Shown here: positions 32,401 through 45,526 of the stretch, piece by piece
How the letters are laid out: each line of letters opens with the position of its first letter
Numbering within the stretch: the stretch's first letter is position 1
Assembly: GCA_014529385.2 (NCBI GenBank)
Contig: CM043945.1
Span: forward strand, 141,524,241 to 141,588,240
Reading direction: 5' to 3'
DNA from: Adiantum capillus-veneris
Lineage: Eukaryota; Streptophyta; Polypodiopsida; Polypodiales; Pteridaceae
DNA length: 64,000 nt
Program-made: the position numbers and the translations under genes
Notes under the pieces: model-generated
The model's database searches: none
What the model was told of the DNA's origin: nothing
The model's input: the letters and a program-made list of their open reading frames with translations, nothing else

Positions 32401-35400
32401 AAGTGGTGGACCTTGAATGTAAACCTCCCATGTACAAAATTTCATGGGTTTAAGGTATTTCAATGGAGACTAGCATCTTGGAGACATGGTGTAGCTTGCT
32501 TCTCTTCATGTTTCAATGGAGTATATCTTGGACAAATGGTGGAGCATCCTTCTCTCCATGTTTTAATGGACCCTAGCTTGGACAAGTGTTGGAACTTTGG
32601 TTCTCTCTAAGTTTCAATAGAGTCTGAGCTTGGACAAGCGTTGGACTTTGGAACCAAACCCACATGTAAAACCTATCATGGTCACTCCCAGTGACGAGAA
32701 AGAATACCCTTTAAGATATAGTCTTATAGGTTGGACAAGTGGTGGACCTTAACACCCAGATCTTCTTAATATAATTCCATAGAGTGGAAAATTGGTGAAC
32801 CTTGAGACCAAACCACTCATGCTACTAGCGATAATAGGTTGGACAAGTGGTGGACCTTGAATGTAACCCCCCATGTACAAAATATCGTGGGTTTAAGGTA
32901 TTTCAATGAAGCCTAGCATCTTGGAGACATGGTGCATCTTGCTTCTCTTCATGTTTCAATGGAGACTATCTTTGATAAATGGTGGAGCATCCTTCTCTCC
33001 ATGTTTCAATGGACCTTAGCTTAGACAAGTAGTGGACCTTTGCTTCTCTCTATATTTCAATAGAGTTGGCTTGGACAAGTTGTGGACCTTGGAACCAAAC
33101 CCCCATGTTAAACCTATCATGGTCATTCCAAGTGGTCAGAAAGAATACCCTTTAAGATATAGCGTTATAGGTTGGACAAGTGGTGGACTTTAACACCAGG
33201 ATCTTCTGAATATAATTACATAGAGTGAAAAAGTGGTGAATCTTGAGACCAAACCACATATGCTACTAGCAATAATAGGTTGGACAAGTGGTGGAACTTG
33301 AATGTAAACCCCCCGTGTACGAAATATCATGGATTAACGATATTTCAATGGATCCTATCATTTTGGAGACATGGTGCAGCTTGCTTCTCTTCATGTTTCA
33401 ATCGAACATGGATTGGATAAATGGTGGAGCATACTTCTCTCCATGTTTCAATGGATCCTAACTTGGACAAGTGGTGGACCTTTGCTTCTCTCTATGTTTC
33501 AATAGAGTTAGCTTAGACAAGTGGTGGACCTTGGAACCAGACCCCTATGTATAACCTATCACGTGCATTTTAAGTGGTGGTAAATAATACCATTTAAGAT
33601 ATGGCCTTATAGGTTGGACAAGTGGTGGACCTTAACACCCAGATCTTCTTAATATAATGACATAGAGTGGAAAAGTGGTGAATCTTGAGACCAAACCACT
33701 CATGCTACTAGGGATAATAGGTTGGACAAGTGGTGGACCTTGAATTTAAACCCCACATATACGAAATATCGTGGGTTTAAGTTATTTCAATGGAGCCTAG
33801 CATCTCGGAGACATGGTGCAGCTTGCTTCTCTTCATGTTTCAATGGAGCCTATTTTGGACAAATGGTGGAGCATCCTTCTCTCCATGTTTCAATGGACCC
33901 TAGATTGGACATGTGGTGGACCTTTTCTTCTCTCTATGTTTCAATAGAGTTAGCCTATATTAGACAATTAGTAGACCTCGAATCTCTCCATGCTGTCTAG
34001 AGCTAAGCTTGGACAAGTGGTGGACCTTACTTCTCCCTTCCCTTAGTTTACTAGCTTAAAAGATCACTATGTATAATGACATAGATTGGAAAAGTGGTAA
34101 TCTTTAGACCAAACCTCTCATGCTACTAGAGATAATAGGTTGGACAAGTGGTGGACCTTGAATGTAAACCCCCCATGTACGTAATATCATGGGTTTCAGG
34201 TATTTCAATGGAGCCTACCATCTTGGAGACATGGTGTAGCTTGCTTCTCTTCATGTTTCAATGGAGTGTATCTTGTACAAATGGTGGAGCATCCTTCTCT
34301 CCACGTTTCAATGGACCCTAGCTTGGACAAGTGGTGGACCTTTGGTTCTCTTCATGTTTCAATAGAGTGAGCTTGGACAAGTGGTGGACCTTGGAACAAA
34401 ACCCCCATGTAAAACCTATCATGGTCACTCCAAGTGGTGAGAAAGAGTAACCCTTAAGATATCGCCTTATAGGTTGGACAAGTGGTGGACCTTAACACCC
34501 AGATATTCTTAATATAATGACATAGAGTGAAAAAGTGGTGAATCTTGAGACCAAACCACTCATGCTACTAGTGTAAATAGATTGGAAAAGTGGTGGACCT
34601 TGAATCTAAACCCCCCATGTTTCAATAGAGTTAGATTCGACAAATGGTGGAGCATCCTTCTCTCCATGTTTCAATGGAGCCTAGCTTGGACAAGTGGTGA
34701 ACCTTTGCTTCTCTCTATGAGAAGAATAGAGATAGCTTGGATAGGTGGTGGACCTTGGAACCAAACCCCCATGTAAAACACATCATGGACATTTCAAGTG
34801 GTGAGAAAGAATACCCTTCAAGATATACCCTTATAGGTCGACCTTAACACCCAGATCTTCTTAATATAATGACATAGTGTGGAAAAGTGGTAAATCTTGA
34901 GACCAAACCACTCATGCTACTAGGGATAATAGGTTGGACAAGTGGTGGACCTTGACTTTAAACCCCGCATGTAAAAGATATCGTGGGTTTAAGGTATTTC
35001 AATGGATCCTATCATCTTGGAGACATGGTGCATCTTGCTTCTTTTCATGTTTCAATGAAGCCTATCTTCAATCTATGGGGGATCATCCTTCTCTCCATGT
35101 TTCAATGGAGCCTAGCTTGGACAAGTGGTGGACCTTTTCTTCTCTCTATGTTTCAATAGAGTTAGCTTGGACAAGTGGTGGACCTTGGAACCAAACCCCC
35201 ATGTAAAACATATCATGGTCATTCCAAGTGGTGATAAATAATACCCTTTAATATCTAGTCTTACAGGTTGGACAAGTGGTCGACCTTAAAACCTATATCT
35301 TCTTAATATAACGACATAGAGTGGAAAAGTGGTGAATCTTGAGACTAAACCACTCATGCTAATAAGGATAATAGGTTGGACAATAGGTGGAACTTGAATG

Positions 35401-38400
35401 TAAACCCCCCATGTAAGAAATATCATGGGTTTAAGGTATTTCAATGGAGCCTAGCATCTTGGAGACATGGTGCAGTTTGCTTCTCTCCATGTTTCAATGG
35501 ATCCTATCTTGGACAAGTGGTGGACCTTTGCTTCTCACTATGTTTCAATAGAGTTAGCTTGGACAAGTGGTGGACTTGGAACAAAACCCCCATGTAAAAC
35601 CTATCATGGTAACTCCAAGTGGTGATAAAGAGTAAAGTTTAAGATATAGCCTTATAGGTTGGACAAGTGGTAGACCTTAACACCCAGATATTCTTAATAT
35701 AATGACATAGAGTGAAAAAGTGGTGCATCTTCAGACCAAACCACTCATGCTACTGGAGATAATAGGTTGGACAAGTGGTGGACCTTGAATGTAAACCTCC
35801 CATGTACAAAATTTCATGGGTTTAAGGTATTTCAATGGAGACTAGCATCTTGGAGACATGGTGTAGCTTGCTTCTCTTCATGTTTCAATGGAGCATATCC
35901 TGGCCAAATGGTGGAGCATCCTTCTCTCCATGTTTTAATGGACCCTAGCTTGGACAAGTGTTGGAACTTTGGTTCTCTCTAAGTTTCAATAGAGTCTGAG
36001 CTTGGACAAGCGTTGGACTTTGGAACCAAACCCCCATGTAAAACCTATCATGGTCACTCCAAGTGACAAGAAAGAATACCCTTTAAGATATAGTCTTATA
36101 GGTTGGACAAGTGGTGAACCTTAACACCCAGATCTTCTTAATAAAATTCCATAGAGTGGAAAAGTGGTGAACCTTGAGACCAAACCACTCATGCTACTAG
36201 CGATAATAGGTTGGACAAGTGGTGGACCTTGAATGTAACCCCCCACGTACAAAATATCGTGGGTTTAAGGTATTTCAATGAAGCCTAGCATCTTGGAGAC
36301 ATGGTGCAACTTGCTTCTCTTCATGTTTCAATGGAGCCTATCTTTGATAAATGGTGGAGCATCCTTCTCTCCATGTTTCAATGGACCTTAGCTTGCACAA
36401 GTAGTGGACCTTTGCTTCTCTCTATGTTTCAATAGAGTTAGCTTCGACAAGGGGTGGAACTTTTCTTCTCTCTATGTTTCAATAGAGTTAGCTTGGACAA
36501 GTGGTGGACCTTGGAACCAAACCCCCATGTTAAACCTATCATGGTCATTCCAAGTGGTCAGAAAGAATACCCTTTAAGATATAGCGTTATAGGTTGTACA
36601 AGTGGTGGACTTTAACACCCACATATAATTACATAGACTGAAAAAGTGGTGAATCTTGAGACCAAACCACATATGCTACTAGTGATAATAGGTTGGACAA
36701 GTGGTGGACCTTGAATGTAAATCCCCCATGTACGAAATATCATGGATTTAAGATATTTCAATGGAGCCTAGCATTTTGGAGACATGGTGCAGCTTGCTTC
36801 TCTTCATGTTTCAATCGAACCTAGCTTGGATAAATGGTGGAGCATCCTTCTCTCCATGTTTCAATGGAGCCTAACTTGGACAAGTGGTGGACCTTTTCTT
36901 CTCTCTATGTTTCAATAGAGTTAGCTTGGACAAGTAGTGGACCTTGGAACCAAACCCCCATGTTAAACCTATCATGGTCATTCCAAGTGGTCAGAAAGAA
37001 TACCCTTTAAGATATAGCGTTATAGGTTGTACAAGTGGTGGACTTTAACACCCACATATAATTACATAGAGTGAAAAAGTGGTGAATCTTGAGACCAAAC
37101 CACATATGCTACTAGCGATAATAGGTTGGACAAGTGGTGGACCTTGAATGTAAATCCCCCATGTACGAAATATCATGGATTTAAGATATTTCAATGGAGC
37201 CTAGCTTTTTGGAGACATGGTGCAGCTTGCTTCTCTTCATGTTTCAATTGAACCTGGCTTGGATAAATGGTGGAGCATCCTTCTCTCCATGTTTCAATGG
37301 AGCCTAGCTTGGACAAGTGGTGGACCTTTTCTTCTCTCTATGTTTCAATAGAGTTAGCTTGGACAAGTGGTGGACCTTTGAACCAGACCCCTATGTATAA
37401 CCTATCACGTGCTTTTTAAGTGGTGGTAAATAATACCATTTAAGATATAGCCTTATAGGTTGGACAAGTGGTGGACCTTAGCACCCATATCTTCTTAATA
37501 TAATGACATGGAGTGGAAAAGTGGTGAATCTTGAGACCAAACCACTCATGCTACTAGGGATAATAGGTTGGACAAGTGGTGGACCTTGAATTTAAACCCC
37601 ACATATACGAAATATCGTGGGTTTAAGTTATTTCAATGGAGCCTAGCATCTCGGAGACATGGTGCAACTTGCTTCTCTTCATGTTTCAATGGAGCCTATT
37701 TTGGACAAATGGTGGAGCATCCTTCTCTCCATGTTTCAATGGACCCTAGATTGGACAAGTGGTGGACCTTTTCTTCTCTCTATGTTTCAATAGAGTTAGC
37801 CTATATTAGACAATTAGTAGACCTCGAATCTCTCCATGTTGTCTAGAGCTGAGCTTGGACAAGTGGTGGACCTTACTTCTCCCTTCCCTTAGTTTACTAG
37901 CTTAGAAGATCACTATGTATAATGGCATCGATTGGAAAAGTGGTAATCTTTAGACCAAACCTCTCATGCTACTAGAGATAATAGGTTGGACAAGTGGTGG
38001 ACCTTGAATGTAAACCCCCCATGTACTTAATATCATGGGTTTCAGGTATTTCAATGGAGCCTACCATCTTGGAGACATGGTGTAGCTTGCTTCTCTTCAT
38101 GTTTCAATAGAGCGTATCTTGTACAAATGGTGGAGCATCCTTCTCTCCACGTTTCAATGGACCCTAGCTTGGACAAGTGGTGGACATTTGGCTCTCTTCA
38201 TGTTTCAATAGAGTGAGCTTGGACAAGTGGTGGACCTTGGAACAAAACCCCCATGTAAAACCTATCATGGTCACTCCAAGTGATGAGAAAGAGTAACCCT
38301 TAAGATATAGCCTTATAGGTTGGACAAGTGGTGGAACTTAACACCCAGATATTCTTAATATAATGACATAGAGTGAAAAAGTGGTGAATCTTGAGACCAA

Positions 38401-41325
38401 ACCACTCATGCTACTAGTGTTAATAGGTTGGACAAGTGGTGGACCTTGAATCTATACCCCCCATGTTTTAATAGAGTTAGATTCGACAAATGGTGGAGCA
38501 TCCTTCTCTCCATGTTTCAGTGGAGCCTAGCTTGGACAAGTGGTGAACCTTTGCTTCTCTCTATGAGAAGAATAGATATAGCTTGGATAGGTGGTGGACC
38601 TTGGAACCAAACCCCCATGTAAAACACATCATGGACAGTTCAAGTGGTAAGAAGGAATACCCTTTAAGATATACCCTTATAGGTCGACCTTAATACCCAG
38701 ATCTTCTTAATATAATGACATAGTGTGGAAAAGTGGTGAATCTTGAGACCAAACCACTCATGCTACTAGGGATATTAGGTTGGACAAGTGGTGGACCTTA
38801 ACTTTAAACCCCGCATGTAAAAGATATCGTGGGTTTAAGGTATTTCAATGGATCCTAGCATCTTGGAGGCATGGTGCATCTTGCTTCTTTTCATGTTTCA
38901 ATGAAGCCTATCTTCAATCTATGGGGGATCATCCTTCTCTCCATGTTTCAATGGAGCCTAGCTTGGACAAGTGGTGGACCTTTTCTTCTCTCTATGTTTC
39001 AATAGAGTTAGCTTGGACAAGTGGTGGACCTTGGAACCAAACCCCCATGTAAAACATATCATGGTCATTCCAAGTGGTGATAAATAATACCCTTTAATAT
39101 CTAGTCTTATAGGTTGGACAAGTGGTCGACCTTAAAACCTATATCTTCTTAATATAACGACATAGAGTGGAAAAGTGGTGAATCTTGAGACTAAACCACT
39201 CATGCTAATAAGGATAATAGGTTGGACAATAGGTGGAACTTGAATGTAAACCCCCCATGTAAGAAATATCATGGGTTTAAGGTATTTCAATGGAGCCTAG
39301 CATCTTGGAGACATGGTGCAGTTTGCTTCTCTCCATGTTTCAATGGATCCTATCTTGGACAAGTGGTGGACCTTTGCTTCTCACTATGTTTCAATAGAGT
39401 TAGCTTGGACAAGTGGTGGACTTGGAACAAAACCCCCATGTAAAACCTATCATGGTAACTCCAAGTGGTGATAAAGAGTAAAGTTTAAGATATAGCCTTA
39501 TAGGTTGGACAAGTGGTAGACCTTAACACCCAGATATTCTTAATATAATGACATAGAGTGAAAAAGTGGTGCATCTTCAGACCAAACCACTCATGCTACT
39601 GGAGATAATAGGTTGGACAAGTGGTGGACCTTGAATGTAAACCTCCCATGTACAAAATTTCATGGGTTTAAGGTATTTCAATGGAGACTAGCATCTTGGA
39701 GACATGGTGTAGCTTGCTTCTCTTCATGTTTCAATGGAGCATATCCTGGCCAAATGGTGGAGCATCCTTCTCTCCATGTTTTAATGGACCCTAGCTTGGA
39801 CAAGTGTTGGAACTTTGGTTCTCTCTAAGTTTCAATAGAGTCTGAGCTTGGACAAGCGTTGGACTTTGGAACCAAACCCCCATGTAAAACCTATCATGGT
39901 CACTCCAAGTGACAAGAAAGAATACCCTTTAAGATATAGTCTTATAGGTTGGACAAGTGGTGAACCTTAACACCCAGATCTTCTTAATAAAATTCCATAG
40001 AGTGGAAAAGTGGTGAACCTTGAGACCAAACCACTCATGCTACTAGCGATAATAGGTTGGACAAGTGGTGGACCTTGAATGTAACCCCCCATGTACAAAA
40101 TATCGTGGGTTTAAGGTATTTCAATGAAGCCTAGCATCTTGGAGACATGGTGCAACTTTCTTCTCTTCATGTTTCAATGGAGCCTATCTTTGATAAATGG
40201 TGGAGCATCCTTCTCTCCATGTTTCAATGGACCTTAGCTTGGACAAGTAGTGGACCTTTGCTTCTCTCTATGTTTCAATAGAGTTACCTTGGACAAGTGG
40301 TGGACCTTGGAACCAAACCCCCATGTTAAACCTATCATGGTCATTCCAAGTGGTCAGAAAGAATACCCTTTAAGATATAGCGTTATAGGTTGGACAAGTG
40401 GTGGACTTTAACACCCACATATAATTACATAGAGTGAAAAAGTGGTGAATCTTGAGACCAAACCACATATGCTACTAGCGATAATAGGTTGGACAAGTGG
40501 TGGACCTTGAATGTAAATCCCCCATGTACGAAATATCATGGATTTAAGATATTTCAATGGAGCCTAGCATTTTGGAGACATGGTGCAGCTTGCTTCTCTT
40601 CATGTTTCAATCGAACCTGGCTTGGATAAATGGTGGAGCATCCTTCTCTCCATGTTTCAATGGAGCCTAACTTGGACAAGTGGTGGACCTTTTCTTCTCT
40701 CTATGTTTCAATAGAGTTAGCTTGGACAAGTGGTGGACCTTGGAACCAGACCCCTATGTATAACCTATCACGTGCATTTTAAGTGGTGGTAAATAATACC
40801 ATTTAAGATATAGCCTTATAGGTTGGACAAGTGGTGGACCTTAGCACCCAGATCTTCTTAATATAATGACATGGAGTGGAAAAGTGGTGAATCTTGAGAC
40901 CAAACCACTCATGCTACTAGGGATAATAGGTTGGACAAGTGGTGGACCTTGAATTTAAACCCCACATATACGAAATATCGTGGGTTTATGTTATTTCAAT
41001 GGAGCCTAGCATCTGGGAGACATGGTGCAACTTGCTTCTCTTCATGTTTCAATGGAGCCTATTTTGGACAAGTGGTGGAGCATCCTTCTCTCCATTTTTC
41101 AATGGACCCTAGATTGGACAAGTGGTGGACCTTTTTTTCTCTCTATGTTTCAATAGAGTTAGCCTATATTAGACAATTAGTAGACCTCGAATCTCTCCAT
41201 GTTGTCTAGAGCTGAGCTTGGACAAGTGGTGGACCTTACTTCTCCCTTCCCTTAGTTTACTAGCTTAAAAGATCACTATGTATACTTTCTTAGATCGATC
41301 TTGAACAAGTGGTGGACCTTGTATT
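29423..41325 (+). repeat. Satellite array, block 4, with higher-order repeat
   Basis: About 28 monomers of ~440 bp. Starts of distinguishable types: a 29510, b 29902, c 30343, d 30787, e 31227, f 31664, b 31954, c 32395, d 32839, e 33279, f 33722, g 34142, h 34582, a 34934, b 35376, c 35767, d 36209, e 36690, e-copy 37127, f 37568, g 37988, h 38428, a 38780, b 39222, c 39613, d 40055, e 40490, f 40931. So an eight-monomer order b-c-d-e-f-g-h-a recurs. Corresponding points are 3846 bp apart between the second and third copies downstream of the extra e, and about 3370 bp apart where the extra e is absent. Corresponding monomers are far more similar than neighbours. The first b-f run lost g, h and a through a deletion within f (~31750). 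Each f ends with a unique 'cctatattagacaattagtag' tail. The array ends 70-110 bp before the pseudogene at 41398. Confidence 0.95.
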
Positions 41326-41397
41326 CACACAAACTTAATCCATTACAAAAAAGTATATGTTAAAATAACATTTGGTTTTTTTTTTGTTTCAAGAAAG

Positions 41398-42908
41398 ATG
41401 GCTCCAAAAAAACAGGTTGCAAGGGTTGCTGTCTCAGTTGACTATACTTGCAGTGATCTTAGGAAATGGTATTTGGACATACATGCTATAGAGGGTGCAC
41501 AATTTCATAATGTGCATCTATTTATTGACAAAAAGGAGAATGAAAGCTTGTTTGAAGATGTTCGATAAGTTGTGGAAGCATATGTCTCCGTAGTTGATAG
41601 TCATCCGGAGGTGGAATGCATTGACTTTCTAGTTCCAATGAATCTAGAATTTCAACTATCTCCAGGAGCATATGCATTGGAGCGCATGTCTAGAAACAAA
41701 GAAGAGACAATGTTTTCTTGAGGATGGAAGTTTGCAGAATCAAATCCAAATATCATAGCAGATCAACTTCAAAGCTCCATCATTGCCACACTACAAGGAA
41801 AAACGGTGAAAGCTTCACGACCACCATCCACAAGGAAGCAAGCAAAAGTGCAGAAAGTAGCAGCTAAGCAAACTAGTTCCATTTTGGATGTAGACAAGGC
41901 ATCTTTGGACCACCATCCACAAGGAAGCAAGCAAAAGTGCAGAAAGTAGCAGCTAAGCAAACTAGTTCCATTTTGGATGTAGACAAGGCATCTTTGGCAT
42001 CCTCATCAACAGAGGGCTCAATGTCAAAGATGAGAATTGTGGATCCAGATGTTTTAGAAGCTGAGGCCATGAAAGCACAAGAAAAAGATACAGGTGGAAT
42101 GAATAAGTACATAAACTATTTTCCTTTCCAATATAGGGAATTTGATATCCCTATTCAAAATTGTTGGCTTACTCCTGATCACTATAATTCACGTATTATG
42201 GATAAAAAACACTCTGAAAGTGTGTTATTTGGATTTTCATGGAGTACGACCAAGCCTGCAGCATGTGCATATTTGATGCCTGTTCAAAATTCAAAGTCAA
42301 AGAAGGGGACTCCTTCGGCAGTAGAAGAGGTAGAAGAGCAAAAAATTAAAGATTATCATTATTGGTTTCTTGATGGGCAGCATTCAATCTATGCTGCAAA
42401 ATTTTTGCTTCACAATGAACAAAACAACAAAGAGATATTTGAAAGACTGATTAGCATGTATAAATTTAGAAAGGCTCGCATTGTTGTGAATGCTCCTCCA
42501 TTTGTTGCAACTGCTATATCTGCCATTGCAAATGAGGAGGCTCAGGCATTGTATGTCAAGCAACCTTACAGCCAATATATTGAGACATTTACGGAGTCAA
42601 TGGATCTTCTCACGACGACCACCAAAAGCAGCAAGTGGAATTGCAAAGGAACATGCATCTCGTGCCAGTCCTACGTTGTCTTTTGGTTTCTCCCTAGCTT
42701 TCTACCCTTGGATACCTCACCTGAATGTCGCAGGCCCATTACTCCTTTGGAAGTCGCACCTCTCACTGAATTTGATTCCAAGAGTATCATTGATCCACCT
42801 ACCTTGTGCATGGGTGCTTTTTCCCCAAAGTTACGCTTGCCTTTGGTCCTCTCTATGTGTGTGCGCACGCGTGCAAAAGGCTTCTTCTCCTTGGGACTAT
42901 GTATTTGA
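41398..42908 (+). pseudogene. Broken gene for a protein with a DGQH motif
   Basis: The frame from ATG 41398 is interrupted by TAA at 41566-41568 and TGA at 41719-41721, then shifted by an 89-bp tandem duplication (copies from about 41821 and 41910). Downstream, an open frame (41937-42908; no ATG at its start) carries acidic/serine-rich residues, then a compact domain with WFLDGQHSIYAAK at about 42363-42400, followed by helices and VVNAPPF. The DGQH word recalls ParB/DndB-type DGQHR domains, which is only suggestive. Beyond about 42600 the frame looks non-homologous. Both stops are one transition from sense codons (CAA, CGA). I cannot name the gene. The DNA lies directly after the satellite. 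Confidence 0.55.
41821..41998 (+). repeat. 89-bp tandem duplication inside the DGQH pseudogene
   Basis: 'ccaccatccacaaggaagca' recurs 89 bp apart and the following ~70 bp are identical. 89 is not a multiple of three, so it shifts the reading frame. Identity implies a recent event. Confidence 0.93.
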
Positions 42909-42930
42909 TTGAAGCCAATAGTTGAGGAGG

Positions 42931-43055
<125 letters not shown>

Positions 43056-43205
43056 TTGGGGGCGTAAGAAATGGAAGAGGGAAGAGAGTGGTAGTGGACA
43101 ATAATTTCTCTTGGAAGAGGAGGAGAGTCATGCAACCCCTACACATGAGCGTAAATTTTTGAGGATGAGAGATGTTAGCTCTCCTGCTTCATCCCCTTCG
43201 ACAAT

Positions 43206-43245
43206 TGTCTATAACCATCCATGCCGGCGCGGATGGCTACAGACA
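43206..43245. repeat. Hairpin 1 (ccatcc / ggatgg)
   Basis: Arms tgtctataaccatcc and ggatggctacagaca with a 10-nt GC-rich loop atgccggcgc. Two arm mismatches are G-to-A type changes. Confidence 0.8.
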
Positions 43246-43386
43246 CTCGCTGTATGATAGCACGAAGTCTATCAATATGGGGCACAATTTTTTGCATCAT
43301 CATCAATCATCATCAAAGGAGAGAGCTATTCACATATAGACATGGCATATGCTAGCAAATGTTTTCTTGCGAGTCATATCTCTCAC

Positions 43387-43431
43387 ACCTACCTCTAGCC
43401 ATCACGCCAGTGCGGATGGCTAGAGGTAGGT
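43387..43431. repeat. Hairpin 2, perfect 17-bp arms
   Basis: acctacctctagccatc, 11-nt loop acgccagtgcg, then the exact reverse complement. The loop and inner arm resemble hairpin 1, with loop differences that are transitions. Confidence 0.9.
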
Positions 43432-43880
43432 CTTGTTAAGGAAAAGAGCATTCAATTTTCAAAGTCACAAATCTATTTTATTTCCGTAAAAGGTATCATC
43501 AATTTACTGTCACAATGTACTATCGCACAAATAATTGAATTGGAAGGAAGTTTGGAGTACCCTAGGCAATTAACGTTTATCACGATTCACAACAAAGGTT
43601 TGGAAGGTTTAATTGGAAATATATCTGTTGTACATAGAAGCTTGCTCCTTCGATAATGTAGGAGCAACCACATGAGGTTGATGACTAGCTTTATTCTCTC
43701 ATCTGAGGGATGATTTTAAAAAAATGTTCATATACTCAGTTTATGTTTTGGAAACTACTCAATAAAGTGGCTAGACTAAGAATACGAGAGACTAGACTAA
43801 TGGTATAAGAGACTTGATTTTGTTGGTATACTTGCAATGCCCACCTCTCTAAGTTTTTCCACCACAATATATGCTCCACA

Positions 43881-44600
43881 GTTTTTAAGGCCCCCATATG
43901 AGGAGAAGCCAATGGTGCACATATATTTGGTGGATTCCAGCTATGCACGCTGATGAGATCTCTATTTGTGATCGTGGGTGGTACGGAGCAAATTCAGGGC
44001 CAACTTTGGTGGCCTCGCCGGAATATTGCTTTACGCCGGAATATCTTGGCCGGACGAAGGCCAGAAGACAATCGGAAAATGGCCGCCTGGTGGCCGGTGG
44101 TCCATTGTCTTTGGTCGGTGGTCGGTGGCCGATTTCTAGGAGGACTTGTCTACCCAAAAGCGGCTACACATGGGTGCATGGGAGAGTCCTACTTGGACTT
44201 GGCTATCTAAGGGCCGCTACACATGGGCGTTTAGAGGCTCCCTTACAACTATATAAGGAGGCCTTTTCATGAGTATTTTGGTAGAATGGTGCGCACACTT
44301 GATGCACACAGCACATCCTTGTGTAAGGATTATTAGTCCCTTGTATTCACTTGCTCTAGTTGTCTAAATCGCCATCTAAGCTCTACCTTGAGAGCGCATG
44401 GGTGGATGACGCCATCAATTTGTATAGTGTGCTAATCTAAACTTTTTGATTTGCCACTAATCTACTTTGCATCGTGTCTCTCTCTACTCTCCTTGCTACT
44501 AAATCCTTATTGTATTCCGCATTTCTTACAAATTCTAGAGGGTTCCTAATAGATGAATCAAATGTTGATTAGATTGCGGTGCAAATTGGTTATTTTGGGT
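43881..44600 (+). promoter_or_regulatory. GC-rich segment with TATA-like box, possible old LTR
   Basis: A GC-rich block (ggccggtgg-type words, 43980-44120) precedes ctatataagg at 44249-44258 and a pyrimidine-rich tail with 'ttgtattc'. Two 'gctacacatggg' words repeat at 44162 and 44216. Order and composition are like a plant LTR or promoter, but I found no partner copy, PBS or TG/CA boundary. ORFs on both strands here are unsupported. Confidence 0.25.
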
Positions 44601-45526
44601 TGCAAGAATAGTTATGCTTAAAAAACAAAAGAATTTTTTATGTAGGTATATCACTAGTGGGCAGAGGTGACAAGTAGTTCATGAAGGCATTGGGATATGG
44701 CTACAAATGAATGTCTTAAAAAAGCAAAAAATACCTTTGTCCGTGTGTACTGTCCATTTCAAATTTTTTTGGGCTTGTTGATGACCATTTCTTATTAATA
44801 GTGAGAAAAAATTAAATTCAACAAAAAATAGAAAACTTTAAGGTTCTTGCAATTTAGTATTATACTTTCAACCTGGCTATCACCCTCTACACCTCTACAA
44901 AATATTTTTAAGTGCTTATCTAGAACATGAGGAGTTACTAATGACTATCACATGCAAAGGGCTCCTATCGTCTTCTTCTTTGCCTAGTTCTAAATGCTAG
45001 AGAGGGAGGAGACTTTTGGAAATACCCCCCTCTCCTCTTCATGCTCCCTATAAAAAGAAAAAAGAAAACCTGTTTCTGTCACAGCCATCATTGAGCTCCC
45101 TTTGGAAAAAGCAATCCCTCCTCTCTTTTTTTTCCATACTTACAATTGTGAGTTAATAGAATTTATATTAACTCGATAAGAATACAATTTCCCTCAAGCA
45201 TTACATGTGCCTTGAGGGGGCTAGGGTTCCATCCGAGAATTGTACACATAGACGGAGAGCTTTGGTGTGACAGAGTTGCTGCCTGCTGGTGTCATCGCTA
45301 GACAGGGAGGAAGGGGCGAGGCTCCCCTCAAAAGCGTGAGTTTCATTTAGATCTTGATTCGCCTCCTTGTGGTGGCTTTGCGATGTGGGTTGGTGTCCAT
45401 GTCTTTTTTCTGCTCCTCTGCAGAGATTGGATGATCATGGCGGTCCTTTGTGGAACGTCTTTTCGGTTTTAATTTCTTCTTGGCTGGTGAACTCTACATG
45501 GAAACGTGTGCACTAGTGATAGCGGT
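44601..45526. other. Non-coding stretch, nothing recognised
   Basis: No ORF of note. A short inverted repeat ccctcaag / cttgaggg lies at about 45193-45220. Otherwise nothing I can support. Confidence 0.5.

Noticed and set aside
29510-41209. Many 60-100-codon plus-strand ORFs in the satellite (for example the DKWWTL-type series)
   Set aside because: They repeat with the monomer, mostly start at TTG, and differ in stops from copy to copy. They follow from monomer sequence, not from a gene.
41790-41812. cactacaaggaaaaacgg, like a CACTA transposon end
   Set aside because: It lies within the coding frame of the DGQH pseudogene and I found no partner end or 3-bp duplication.
43885-44272. Overlapping ORFs of 85-124 codons on both strands
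   Set aside because: GC-rich block with low stop density in all frames; no motif and both strands open.
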